NCBI GenBank assembly: GCA_019118275.1
Contig: DWZH01000007.1
Span: forward strand, 42,415-106,414
Source: Candidatus Brachybacterium merdavium
Lineage (GTDB): Bacteria; Actinomycetota; Actinomycetes; Actinomycetales; Dermabacteraceae
Direction of reading: 5' to 3'
Length of the DNA stretch: 64,000 bases
Shown: positions 27,219 through 35,924 of the stretch, piece by piece
Layout of the letters: each line of letters opens with the position of its first letter
Position numbering within the stretch: position 1 is the stretch's first letter
Made by a program: the position numbers and the translations under genes
The notes under the pieces: generated by a model
Told to the model about the DNA's origin: nothing
Seen by the model: the letters and a program-made list of their open reading frames with translations, nothing else
The model's database searches: none

Positions 27219-27383
27219 GCCGGATCGGCCTCCTGGCCGGGGCGGGAGGCGACGGCGGGGGTGACCGCGGTCAGCTGGGCGGCAGAGGTGGCCATCGGGG
27301 CTCCTTCGTCGAGAGGTCGTCGACCCGGTCATCGCGGGCGGTGAGGAACACTGTGCCAGCCGCGGGCCCTGCGTGCCATCACG

Positions 27384-28604
27384 TCACGGCTGCCGGGCCC
27401 GGTGGGCGGCGGCGGACGGTCTCCGGTGCAGCCGCACGATCACTTCGGCGTGCTCGGTGTGCGGGAACATGTCCACGAACCGACCCGCCCCGATCCGCAG
27501 CGAGGGCATGGCCGCCAGGTCCGCGGCGAGCGTGGCGGGGTTGCAGCTGGAGTAGATGACGTCCGGGACCGCGGAGTCCTCGAGCCACTGGGCGAGCTCG
27601 GGGCCGATGCCGCGGCGGGGAGGGTTCACGATCACCACCTGGGGCGGGCCGTCGCCTGCGGATTCACGGATCGCCCAGGAGGTCGCGTCCTCGACCAGGA
27701 AGGTGGCCGGGATCTGCTGGGTCCTCGCGGCCTCACGGGCCCCGGTGATCGCCTGCGCGGAGACCTCGACCCCGGTGACCTGCGCCGCGGGGACGGCGCG
27801 GGCGGCGTGCAGGGCCAGGCCGCCGAGTCCGCAGTAGAGGTCCCAGATGCGCGGTGGCCCCGGTGCGACCTCCGCGGTCCGCGCCTCCCACCCCTCGGCG
27901 AGCTCCGCGATCCACGTCGCGGCCTGGCGGTACAGCTCGCCGGCGACCTCCGTGTTGGTCTGCAGGAAGGACTGCGGGCGGGCGAACAGGGTCACGTCCC
28001 CGGTGCGCACGGCGATCGACTCGGCCCCGGCCAGGTGGATCTCCTGCTCGCCCTCGACCTGGGGGGTGTGCTCGGGGTGGATGTTCGCGGTGACCGCCAC
28101 CACCGAGGGGTGCGCGGACAGCAGGCCGGGCAGGTGCTCGCGGATCCGCTCCAACGCCCTGGTGGTGCGCAGCACCAGGCGCAGCAGATGCTCCCCGTCG
28201 GGGGAGGCCGTGACCAGGACGTTCTTGATCTCGCCGCGGCGGCGGGCCACGTCGTAGGGCGGCACCTGGGCCCGGCGGATCAGCGCTTTGGCGCCCTCGA
28301 GGACCTCTTCGACGCCTCCGGGGTACAGCGGGCAGTCGCACAGATCCGCGGTGCACCCCTCCCTCACCTGCCCCGGCAGGCCCAGGATCGGGGACTGCGC
28401 CGTGCCCGCCACGGCCATCTTGGCCCGGGCACGGAACCCCGCCTCGGGGCCCAGGATCGGCTCCTGCCAGACCATGCCCTCACGCGCGTACGGGGCCAGA
28501 AGAGCTTCGATGCGGGAGCGGCCGGCGGCGATCTGGTGCGGGTGCGGGAGGCCCAGCAGGGTGCACGATCTGCACTCGCCGGACTCGAAATGATGGCACC
28601 GCAC
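27384..28604 (-). CDS. rlmC: 23S rRNA m5U methyltransferase, RlmC/RlmD family
   Basis: Methylates a uracil at C5 in 23S rRNA (U747 in the RlmC group) using S-adenosylmethionine. 406 residues. The N-terminal cysteines C3, C11 and C14 (CHHFESGECRSC) with a later CTADLCDCPLY supply the Fe-S cluster of this family; the absence of a TRAM domain and the CRSC start favour RlmC. The SAM motif is IWDLYCGLGGLALHAA, the target-recognition motif VNPPRRGIGPE, and the catalytic Cys lies in IYSSCNPATLAADL. Start GTG at 28604. Single gene. Confidence 0.9.
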   Translation of the reverse strand: MRCHHFESGECRSCTLLGLPHPHQIAAGRSRIEALLAPYAREGMVWQEPILGPEAGFRARAKMAVAGTAQSPILGLPGQVREGCTADLCDCPLYPGGVEEVLEGAKALIRRAQVPPYDVARRRGEIKNVLVTASPDGEHLLRLVLRTTRALERIREHLPGLLSAHPSVVAVTANIHPEHTPQVEGEQEIHLAGAESIAVRTGDVTLFARPQSFLQTNTEVAGELYRQAATWIAELAEGWEARTAEVAPGPPRIWDLYCGLGGLALHAARAVPAAQVTGVEVSAQAITGAREAARTQQIPATFLVEDATSWAIRESAGDGPPQVVIVNPPRRGIGPELAQWLEDSAVPDVIYSSCNPATLAADLAAMPSLRIGAGRFVDMFPHTEHAEVIVRLHRRPSAAAHRARQP

Positions 28605-28812
28605 CCCAGGAGTCTACGAGCCGGCGCGCTGTGCAGGGAGCCGGCGCGACCAGCTGATCGAGCTGGACCTGCCCGGCGTCGGCCCCGTGCTGCTCACCCT
28701 GAGCTGCCGGTGTCCCGGATCGACCGTCTCCATCTGCGCAGCGGCGAGGTGGTGCGCATCGATTCCCTCGATCCTCCCGGGGCGGGCGTCCCGCGCCGCC
28801 CGGTTCCCGGGG

Positions 28813-29280
28813 TCAGGAGAACCACTCGGTGGGCGGCCCCAGGGACAGCAGCACGGAGAACACGATCGCGACCGCGATCAGCGTGATCACCCCGGCCAGC
28901 AGCGGCCGGCGCAGGGCCAGGCCCACGATCCGCTCGGGCGCGGTGCGGCCCGCCTCCTCGCGCAGCCGCCAGGAGACGCCCAGCAGCCCGCGGCGCAGGG
29001 CGGAGCGTTCGAAGGGCACGGTCAGGTACGGGATGATCGCCGATCCCAGGCCCAGCAGCAGATCACGCAGGCTCCAGCGCTGATCGACGGCGACCAGCAC
29101 CGTGACCACGGCATAGGACAGGAAGGTGAAGCCGTGCAGCCCGCCCCCGATGCGCACCAGCCACTCTCCGGCCTCCAGCACGTACTTCACGAACATCCCG
29201 GCCAGCAGCAGGGTCCAGGTGACCCACTCGGCCAGGGCCAGTGCCCGGTAGAGGCGCGACGGGGTCGAGATCAGGCGCAT
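28813..29280 (-). CDS. DUF3817-type membrane protein
   Basis: Integral membrane protein of 155 residues. The N-terminal part LYRALALAEWVTWTLLLAGM, then GGLHGFTFLSYAVVTVLVAV, with Glu and His in the first two helices, is the DUF3817 pattern. A third hydrophobic helix follows in the middle and a fourth, LLAGVITLIAVAIVFSVLLSL, ends the protein. The function of the family is unknown. The ATG at 29280 was preferred because the domain begins directly there; the frame extends 12 codons upstream. Divergent from the GPP34 gene. Confidence 0.8.
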   Translation of the reverse strand: MRLISTPSRLYRALALAEWVTWTLLLAGMFVKYVLEAGEWLVRIGGGLHGFTFLSYAVVTVLVAVDQRWSLRDLLLGLGSAIIPYLTVPFERSALRRGLLGVSWRLREEAGRTAPERIVGLALRRPLLAGVITLIAVAIVFSVLLSLGPPTEWFS

Positions 29281-29425
29281 GGTTCCCTCGGTTTCGTGGC
29301 AGGACGTCCACTCCATGCTCGCAAGGGAACCTGATCCTCGCCCGAAGCCGGACCCCCACCCTTCGCTGACCGCTCATCGACCATCGGAGGACGCGGCTTC
29401 CCGGCGACGTTGTGAGGATGGGGCG

Positions 29426-30079
29426 ATGAGCACCACGACCACGATCCCCGGAGAGCTCTTCCTGCTGCTGACCGATGAGGCCGGACGACAGGCCACCTCG
29501 TTCCGCAGACAGGCACTGGCTGCGGCGGCGATCGCGGAGCTGCTGCTGCGCGAGCGGATCGCGCTGTCCGAGCGGCGCAACCCGGACGTAGAGATCGTGG
29601 ATCCGAGCCCGACGGGGGAGCCGGCCCTGGACCGGTCCCTCGCGGCGCTGGCGGAGGTGCGCCGCCCCCGGCTCCAGTCCGTGATCTCCCATCGGAGGAT
29701 GGACCTGACCGAGGTGCTCGGGGAGGAGCTCGCCACCGCCGGGGCGGTCTCCCGCACCCAGGGCTGGTTCACGACCCGCTGGCCGACCGAGGACCCCTCG
29801 ATCGAGAACGCCCTGCGGGCCCGCCTGGTCGGTTCGCTGCGTGACTCGTCCCGGGCCAGCCTCCAGGACGGGATCATCCTCGAGCTGCTGCGGTCCCTGC
29901 GGATCGCCCACCGGATCCTCAAGAGTGACCTCGATGGCATGAGGCGTCGCGAGGTCGACCAGGCCATCAAGGCCCTCGCGGTGGACCACCCCGCCGCGCA
30001 GGCCCTCAGGCGGGCCATGGATTCCATGACCGCGGCGATGGCCGGGGCCACCGGCGGTGCGGCGGGCGGCGGGAGCTGA
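29426..30079 (+). CDS. GPP34 (GOLPH3/Vps74-like) domain protein
   Basis: 217 residues, all in one domain. Opening PGELFLLLTDEAGR, the helix AAAIAELLLRERIAL and the later RSLRIAHRILKSDLDGM match the bacterial version of the GPP34 family, whose eukaryotic members bind phosphatidylinositol 4-phosphate at the Golgi. Bacterial members are widespread in actinobacteria; their role is unknown. GAGGATGGGG precedes the ATG at 29426; the frame extends upstream without support. Ends in a Gly/Ala-rich tail. The next gene, hrpB, is convergent 27 bases away. Confidence 0.8.
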   Translation: MSTTTTIPGELFLLLTDEAGRQATSFRRQALAAAAIAELLLRERIALSERRNPDVEIVDPSPTGEPALDRSLAALAEVRRPRLQSVISHRRMDLTEVLGEELATAGAVSRTQGWFTTRWPTEDPSIENALRARLVGSLRDSSRASLQDGIILELLRSLRIAHRILKSDLDGMRRREVDQAIKALAVDHPAAQALRRAMDSMTAAMAGATGGAAGGGS

Positions 30080-30106
30080 GAACTCCCGGGGCTCAGCGCC
30101 TCGGGC

Positions 30107-32722
30107 TCAGCGCCGTGTCGCCCGGGTGGTGCGCGCGGTGGCCGGGGCCGTCCACGGGTCCTCGGGCCACGGGTGCTTCGGGTACCTGCCGCGCATCTCC
30201 TTGCGCACCTGCTGGTACGAGCCGTCCCAGAAGGAGCGCAGGTCATCGGTGACCGCGAGGGGCCGACGGGCCGGTGACAGCAGGTGGAACAGCACCGGCA
30301 CCCGCCCGTCCACCAGGCGAGGCGTCTCCGCCAGCCCGAACAGCTCCTGCAGTTTGACCGCCACCACCGGCCTGCCCTCCGGGTCGCCCGGCTCCGGGTA
30401 GTCGATGCGCGCGGTCGAACCCGAGGGGACCGCCAGCCGCTCGGGCGCCAGCTCCTCGAGGCGCGAGGCCTCCGGCCAGGGCAGCAGCAGGCGCAGCCCG
30501 GAGGCGAGGTCGATCTGATCCAGACGGGTGGTCCGGTGGGAGACCTGTGGGGCCAGCCAGGTCTCCAGCCCGGTCAGCAGGGACTCCTCGTCCATCGCCG
30601 GCCACGGGGCACCCAGTTCGCGATGCAGCAGGCCCAGCCGGGCCCGCAGCGAGCGTGCCGAGGCGGAGGGGCTCAGCGCCTCCAGACCGCGCGAGCGGAC
30701 CTGGGCGAGCACGGCGGGGACGGTGTCCTCCGCCGTGGCGGTCACCGGGGTGGAGGTCAGCTCGATCGCTCCCAGCCGGCGCACCTCACGAACCCGCACC
30801 GCGGCGCCATCCAGGGTGGCGCAGCGCTCGGCGACCAGCAGGGCCCGCCCGGTGCCGAGCGCATCCTCCTCCTCGAGCGGGGCCGCGGCGCGGATCACCG
30901 CGCCGGTGCCGTCGGCCGCGCGTCCGGCCGCCCGCTGCACCTCCCACACCAGCAGCCACGGACTGCCCAGCAGGCTGCTTCCCTCGGGCAGCGCCGCCCG
31001 GGTCCCGGAGGCCAGCAGGTAGGAGCGGGAGCCCTCGGCGGTGCGACGGGCGATCCGTTCCGGCCGCGCCAGCGCCAGCACCGCCCCCATCTCGGAGGCG
31101 GAATCCCCGGCGGATGCTCCTGAGCCCCCGGTGGTGCCCGAGGCGCGCGGGCTCGCTGGATCGTCGGCGCGCCCAGCCGCGATCCGCGTCAGGCGTTCGG
31201 TCTCCCGCTTCCACCGGGCAGCACTGTCCCCGCGGCCCTCTCGCAGCTCCCGCAGCAGCCGCGGCAGGTCCGCGCCGAGGGGACGGTGGTCATCGGAGAC
31301 GGCCGCGACGATCTCCGCCGCCCGCCGGGCCGTGTCCCCGCCCTGCAGCCGGCGGGCCCCGTCCAGCAGGGCGCGCGCCTCTCGCGCCCCGACGGGCAGC
31401 TGCGCCACCCGGGTGCCCGAGGGCGTCGGACGTCCCTGGTCATCGACCAGACCCAGTGAGCGCAGGGTGGCCTCGGCGGCCTCGATCTCGGCGCGCGGCG
31501 GAGGGGTGAGCAGCGCCAGGCCCTCGCCGCGCGGGGTCCCCCAGCAGGCGAGCACCAGCGCCGCATCGGTGAGGTCGGCGGCGGTGATCTGGGCGGGGGC
31601 CTGGGCGGGCATCCCCGCCAGATCGGACTCGGCGAAGGCCCGCACCGCCCGTCCCGGTCCCAGCCGTGCGGCCCGGCCGGCCCGCTGCTGGGCCGAGGCG
31701 CGCGAGGCCGAGACCGTCACCAGACCGGACATGTCCCGGCCACGGTCGCGCCGCACCTCGCGGGACAGGCCCGCATCGACCACCAGGTGCACTCCGGGCA
31801 CGGTCAGCGAGGACTCGGCGATGGCGGTGGAGACCACGATCCGCGGCGGGTCCCCGGGGCGCCCCCCGGAGGTGGCACGGTCCTGGGCGCTCGCCGGCAG
31901 ACGCCCGTGCAGCGCCAGCACCTCGGTCCCCTCCACCTGTCGGCTGATCCGTGCGACCAGCTCGTCGACCTCCCTCGCCCCGGGCACGAACACCAGGGCG
32001 TCGCACCCCGCCTCGGCCTGAGCGCGAGCGCTCACCCGCGCCAGGTGATCCAGGTACTCCCGGGTGACGCCTCTTTCGTCCATCCGCGGGGCGGGCGAGG
32101 GGGCATGGTCGATGGCGAGCTCGTGCAGGGCCGAGGGGATGTGCACCATGGCGGCGCCACCCAGCAGTGCGGCCACCGCCTCCGCGTCCACCGTCGCCGA
32201 CATCGCCCCCACCAGCAGGTCCTCGCGCAGACTGCGCAGCTCGGCGAGCATGCCCAGCAACAGATCCGTGTCCAGGGAGCGCTCGTGGACCTCATCCAGC
32301 AGCACCGCCGAGACCCCGGTCAGCTCCGGGTCGTTCATCAGGCGCCGCAGCAGCACGCCGGGGGTCAGCAGCTCCAGCCGCGTGGCCTTCCCGACCGACC
32401 GCTGCCCCCGCACGGTGAAGCCGACCGGGCCGCTCAGCTCGCTGCCGTCCAGCGCGGCGATCCGGCGGGCCGCGGCACGCACGGCGATCCGGCGCGGCTG
32501 GGTGACCAGGGTCCGTCCGGCCCCTGCGGGGCCGTCCGCGTCTGCGCGCGCCTGATGGATCACGTCGGCCACCAGCGGTGGCACGAAGGTGGTCTTGCCC
32601 GTACCCGGGGGAGCGGTGACCACCATCGCTCCGCTGCGGGCGGCGGCGGTCAGCTCTTGCCGGGCCGCAGCGACGGGCAGCCCCGCGCCGATGGCGTCGA
32701 GGTCGAAACGGTGGGCAGGCAT
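30107..32722 (-). CDS. hrpB: ATP-dependent helicase HrpB
   Basis: DEAH/DExH-box helicase of 871 residues, close to the usual 820-860. Walker A is APPGTGKTTF (about 37-46), the DEVH box sits at 143-146 in LLDEVHERSL, SAT-like motif III is GAMSATVDAEA and motif VI is QRAGRAARLGPG. The C-terminal HrpB-specific region includes LLPWPEASRLEELAPERLAVPSG and ends in an Arg/Thr tail. Its cellular role is not established; it is nonessential in E. coli. The gene stands alone with a start at 32722. Confidence 0.95.
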   Translation of the reverse strand: MPAHRFDLDAIGAGLPVAAARQELTAAARSGAMVVTAPPGTGKTTFVPPLVADVIHQARADADGPAGAGRTLVTQPRRIAVRAAARRIAALDGSELSGPVGFTVRGQRSVGKATRLELLTPGVLLRRLMNDPELTGVSAVLLDEVHERSLDTDLLLGMLAELRSLREDLLVGAMSATVDAEAVAALLGGAAMVHIPSALHELAIDHAPSPAPRMDERGVTREYLDHLARVSARAQAEAGCDALVFVPGAREVDELVARISRQVEGTEVLALHGRLPASAQDRATSGGRPGDPPRIVVSTAIAESSLTVPGVHLVVDAGLSREVRRDRGRDMSGLVTVSASRASAQQRAGRAARLGPGRAVRAFAESDLAGMPAQAPAQITAADLTDAALVLACWGTPRGEGLALLTPPPRAEIEAAEATLRSLGLVDDQGRPTPSGTRVAQLPVGAREARALLDGARRLQGGDTARRAAEIVAAVSDDHRPLGADLPRLLRELREGRGDSAARWKRETERLTRIAAGRADDPASPRASGTTGGSGASAGDSASEMGAVLALARPERIARRTAEGSRSYLLASGTRAALPEGSSLLGSPWLLVWEVQRAAGRAADGTGAVIRAAAPLEEEDALGTGRALLVAERCATLDGAAVRVREVRRLGAIELTSTPVTATAEDTVPAVLAQVRSRGLEALSPSASARSLRARLGLLHRELGAPWPAMDEESLLTGLETWLAPQVSHRTTRLDQIDLASGLRLLLPWPEASRLEELAPERLAVPSGSTARIDYPEPGDPEGRPVVAVKLQELFGLAETPRLVDGRVPVLFHLLSPARRPLAVTDDLRSFWDGSYQQVRKEMRGRYPKHPWPEDPWTAPATARTTRATRR

Positions 32723-32765
32723 GGCACCATGATGCCGCCCGCCGGTACAGGTGCCCGTCGGCTGC

Positions 32766-33311
32766 TCAGTCGACCAGATCGAAGCCCACCTGGTCGGAAT
32801 CGGAGCAGACGCTGGTGATCGAGATGGTCCACAGATCGATGGTCACGCTCTCCCCGATGGTGGCGTCCTCGATGGGGCGCGCCTCCCCGGAGCCGATCGT
32901 GGCGGTGAGCTGGGCATGGTCGTCCTCGATCCCGGCAAGTTCGATGGTCAGGGTCTCCCCGGCCCGCTCGGGCAGCTCCGGCTGCGCCGGATCACCGCCC
33001 GACTCGGCCAGATGGGCGCCCTCGCCGGTGCAGGGGGCGGGCGCCTCGAACTCCTCCGGTGCCGGGGTGACCGGATAGGGATCTGCCGGCACGGTGGCCG
33101 CCGTGCTGCCGCCGTCGTCGGAGGCCCCGCCCTCGTCCGTGCCGCCTCCCTGATCGGAGGCGCCGCCCGCATCGGAGGCCTCCGGTGCCTCGTTGGGGGA
33201 GGGCCCGGCCTCCTGCTCGCCGCCGCAGCCGGCGGCCAGCAGGGTCAGGGTCAGGAGCGCCCCGGCCAGGCGGGCACGGGCAGGGCGGGGCGGGCGGAAG
33301 CGATGCGACAC
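32766..33311 (-). CDS. Secreted lipoprotein, unknown function
   Basis: Lipoprotein of 181 residues: basic N-terminus, hydrophobic stretch LAGALLTLTLLAAG and lipobox LAAGC, then a disordered Gly/Asp/Ser/Glu linker of about 45 residues and a small C-terminal domain with two Cys (PAPCTGEG and ITSVCSDSD) that may form a disulfide. Start is GTG at 33311 with GGAGGT upstream. No family recognised for the outer domain. Single gene; its end is 43 bases from the start of hrpB, in the same direction. Confidence 0.75.
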   Translation of the reverse strand: MSHRFRPPRPARARLAGALLTLTLLAAGCGGEQEAGPSPNEAPEASDAGGASDQGGGTDEGGASDDGGSTAATVPADPYPVTPAPEEFEAPAPCTGEGAHLAESGGDPAQPELPERAGETLTIELAGIEDDHAQLTATIGSGEARPIEDATIGESVTIDLWTISITSVCSDSDQVGFDLVD

Positions 33312-33434
33312 GCGGGGACCTCCACGGGATGGGGAGTGGGAACGGTCGGAGAACGACGCCCACGCTAGCGGACCTCACCCACCACCTCGTGCCACCATCG
33401 AGGGCGAGGACCGAGACCACCGGAGGCAGAGATC

Positions 33435-34247
33435 ATGACAGGCAGCCCGCGCCGCCCCACCCCGAAGGCGCTGGCGGGCCGCCAGGACCCGGCCCTGAGG
33501 GTCACCCCGGTCGACTACCGGGCCGTCCCTCGGCCACCGGCCGTCGACAGCCGCGACCGCGGGAGCGACAGAGGTGACCGCGGGGACGACAGCGGTCCCG
33601 GCCAGCCTTCGGGCCGGCTGCCACCCCCTCGGTCCCGCGGCCGACCTCGAAGCCGGCCGCGCACCGTCGAACTGCCCCGGCCCGCCCCCGCTGCTCCGGC
33701 CGATGCCGTCCACACCCTGGATGCCGAGGACCCGCGGCCCCGGCCTCGGCCGCTGCGCCTGGACGCGGGGGAGCTGCGCACGGTCGGAGTAGAGCAGGTG
33801 ATCGACGAGCAGGTGGTCCACACCGTCGCCGATCCCGAGGACGCCTGGACGGCTGACGCCGGCAACAGCGATCACTTCCTGCGCGGCGAGCTGGTGGTGC
33901 AGGTCCGACGCACGGACAACGCGGTGATCGGGGTCTTCTCCGCTCGGTACGCCCTGTCGGTGCGTCCCGAGGACCACCAGCCGGCGCTGGACATCGCCGA
34001 GACGGCGGCGGGGCCGGGCGTCCGCGGAGGGCGCGGCACCCGGCATCCCACCACGCGCCGGGAGCTGCTGCGGCGGATGGAGGAGGCCGGCTTCGTGGTC
34101 ACCGCAGGGTCCACGCACGGCCGGGTCAGCCATCCCGATCACCCCGGCCTGTTCGTGCCCTTCGCCTCGACACCCTCGGATCGGCGCTTCACCCGTCACG
34201 CGGTGGCCCAGATCCGGCGCGTGTTCGGTATCGACCTGCGCCGCTGA
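33435..34247 (+). CDS. Hypothetical protein with HicA-like C-terminus
   Basis: 270 residues in three parts: a Pro/Arg/Asp-rich, probably disordered N-terminus (about 1-110), a central strand-rich domain (DHFLRGELVVQVRRTDNAVIG), and a C-terminal 65 residues, TRRELLRRMEEAGFVVTAG then HPGLFVPFASTPSDRR, that look like the small HicA-type RNA-binding fold. The catalytic His of HicA toxins (usually in a GSHHxF motif) would be at THGRV, so the site is degenerate. No HicB partner is adjacent, so this is not a standard toxin-antitoxin pair. GGAGGCAGAG precedes the ATG. Confidence 0.6.
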   Translation: MTGSPRRPTPKALAGRQDPALRVTPVDYRAVPRPPAVDSRDRGSDRGDRGDDSGPGQPSGRLPPPRSRGRPRSRPRTVELPRPAPAAPADAVHTLDAEDPRPRPRPLRLDAGELRTVGVEQVIDEQVVHTVADPEDAWTADAGNSDHFLRGELVVQVRRTDNAVIGVFSARYALSVRPEDHQPALDIAETAAGPGVRGGRGTRHPTTRRELLRRMEEAGFVVTAGSTHGRVSHPDHPGLFVPFASTPSDRRFTRHAVAQIRRVFGIDLRR

Positions 34248-34570
34248 CCGTTGCACATCACTCCCCGGGGCTGCCGACCGGCATGGGGACAGCGAGCGGG
34301 ACCGCTGTGGCGACCGCGGCAGGGACAGCGCCCCGCGCAGGGACAGCGCCCGCCGCAGGGCCAGCGGGCAAAAAGGTGCCCCGGTCCGTCCCCACGGACC
34401 GGGGCCATCCCTTTCCCCCGCGTCCCGGATGTGTGGGTTCTGCCTCCTCCTCAGTCAGCAGGCCCTCCGGTGACGCGTTGAGACCAGTGAACCCCGGCTC
34501 CCGGTAAAACCTCTGAAGTGCGCCTGGTCGTTCCCTGGATATGCCGGCGTTCAGGCCCGGGTGCTGGCGA
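34248..34570. other. Convergent intergenic region with terminator and short repeats
   Basis: No gene seen. The left part has repeated GCAGGGACAGCGCC-like units near 34318-34365; the middle holds the hairpin at 34378-34405; the right part runs to the end of the MerR gene. Confidence 0.5.
34378..34405. terminator. Bidirectional hairpin terminator
   Basis: GCCCCGGTCCGT (34378-34389) and ACGGACCGGGGC (34394-34405) form a perfect 12-bp stem with a CCCC loop. AAAAAG lies before it and CCCTTTCCC after it. It sits between two convergent genes and can serve both. Confidence 0.75.
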
Positions 34571-35305
34571 TCAGGGATCCGGGGAGGGCCGCGTGTCCAG
34601 CACGGACAAGGACGTGTGCCCCAGCGCCCGCAGCAGCTGCACCAGCCGGTTATAGGCGATGGTGCCCGCTACCGCCCGCATCACCAGGACGTCGTCGGAG
34701 AGGGCCGGGCTGCCCTCGCCGTCCGGGGTGGGCAGACCTCGCATCCAGGCCACGTCCGCGCGAGCGATCTCCGCCATCGGCTCCGCGTAGCGCTGCAGCA
34801 TCGAGGTATGGGTCGGCGCTCCCCAGGAGTCCAGTGAGCGCAGCAGGTGATCCAGCGCCCGCCGAGGTGCGGAATCCACGTCCGGCCAGCCCAGGTGCTC
34901 CAGCAGGGGAGCGATCGAAGGGTGCTCGCCGGGCCGTTCTCCGGGCTCCTCGCCGCGGTCATCGCCGGCCCCGGCCTGCTCCGCCTGCTCTGCTGGGCTC
35001 TCCGGGTCCTCCGGGTCCTCGAGTCCCTCGAGGCCGAGGGCGATGATCTGCGCGGCGGCGAGGGCATGGATCACCGGCTGCTCGGGATCGTCCAGGATCG
35101 CGGCCAGTCGGGCGATGCGGGCGATCGGGGCGTCAGCGACCTCCCGGAGGACCTGGATCAGCTGCAGCCGCTCGAGATGAGCCTGTCCGTACTCCTGCCG
35201 GGTGGCGGTCACCCGTTCCCCGGGTGGCAGCAGGCCCTCTCGCCGGTAGTACTTGATCGAGGCGACCGTGGTCCCGCTCGCAGCGGCCAGTTCGCTCAGG
35301 AGCAT
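34571..35305 (-). CDS. MerR-family transcriptional regulator
   Basis: Regulator of 244 residues. The winged helix-turn-helix is at the N-terminus: LLSELAAASGTTVASIKYYRREGLLPP, then a coiled-coil-like stretch LERLQLIQVLREVADAPI. The C-terminal domain has an acidic, low-complexity linker (about 95-125, EDPEDPESPAEQAEQ) and a helical sensor region of unknown ligand. It is divergent from a DUF2306 membrane protein with 100 bases between the starts; the dyad GATAGCACCGCTATC near the neighbour's start is the likely binding site. Confidence 0.88.
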   Translation of the reverse strand: MLLSELAAASGTTVASIKYYRREGLLPPGERVTATRQEYGQAHLERLQLIQVLREVADAPIARIARLAAILDDPEQPVIHALAAAQIIALGLEGLEDPEDPESPAEQAEQAGAGDDRGEEPGERPGEHPSIAPLLEHLGWPDVDSAPRRALDHLLRSLDSWGAPTHTSMLQRYAEPMAEIARADVAWMRGLPTPDGEGSPALSDDVLVMRAVAGTIAYNRLVQLLRALGHTSLSVLDTRPSPDP

Positions 35306-35381
35306 GGCGATTCCTCTCCGGGCCTCTTCGGATCCCTCAGATAGCGCGGCGACCTGTAACTATCTTGATGGCGGCGCAGTG

Positions 35382-35396
35382 GATAGCACCGCTATC
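35382..35396. promoter_or_regulatory. Candidate MerR-type operator
   Basis: GATAGC-ACC-GCTATC is a perfect dyad overlapping TATCGT (35393-35398), which would serve as -10 element for a leaderless transcript of the DUF2306 gene starting at 35406. Further GATAG and CTATC copies lie at 35340-35344 and 35360-35364. Confidence 0.5.
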
Positions 35397-35405
35397 GTGC
35401 CGGGC

Positions 35406-35924
35406 ATGGATGCCTTCACGCCAGTGGTCACCCTCCATGCTGTGGCCGCCACCTACGTGCTCCTGCTGGGGCCGCTGCAGATCCTGCGGCGACGCCGGGA
35501 CCTCGCCCACCGGATCGTCGGGTTGAGCTGGCTGATAGCGATGGTCACGGTCTGCCTCTCCAGCTTCTGGATCGCGCCCGACGGCTTTTCCTGGCTGCAC
35601 GGCCTGTCGATCTGGACGCTGGTGTGCATGGTCGCGGCGATCGGCGGGATCCGGCGCGGGAACGTCCCGGTCCACCGCGGCTTCATGATCGGCTCCTACC
35701 TGGGGACCCTGATGGCCTTCGCCTTCGCCGCCCTGGTCCCGGCGCGGCTGATCCCGCAGCTGCTGAACAGCCGGCCGCTGATCGCCGTGGTCACGGTGGC
35801 CGCTGTCGGCGCGGTGGCGGCGATCTTCCACTTGGCCACCGTGCGTGTCACCGCCGCCGGGAAACCACGGCGCCCGGCGACGGTCGTGGTGAGGGATCAG
35901 TCGATCGGGAGGGTCACCTCCTGA
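35406..35924 (+). CDS. DUF2306-type membrane protein
   Basis: Integral membrane protein of 172 residues with five hydrophobic segments: VVTLHAVAATYVLLLGPLQIL, then IVGLSWLIAMVTVCLSSFWI, a helix at ILTLVCMVAAIGGI-like WTLVCMVAAIGGI, and two more before a basic tail. The His residues in LAHRIVG and VHRGFMIG occupy positions conserved in DUF2306 proteins; function of the family is not known. The start at 35406 has no ribosome site and seems leaderless. It is divergent from a MerR regulator, its likely controller. Its 3' end overlaps the end of the next, convergent gene by 28 bases. Confidence 0.78.
   Translation: MDAFTPVVTLHAVAATYVLLLGPLQILRRRRDLAHRIVGLSWLIAMVTVCLSSFWIAPDGFSWLHGLSIWTLVCMVAAIGGIRRGNVPVHRGFMIGSYLGTLMAFAFAALVPARLIPQLLNSRPLIAVVTVAAVGAVAAIFHLATVRVTAAGKPRRPATVVVRDQSIGRVTS

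Noticed and set aside
33435..34247. HicAB toxin-antitoxin system
   Set aside because: No HicB gene next to it and the catalytic His motif of HicA is missing.
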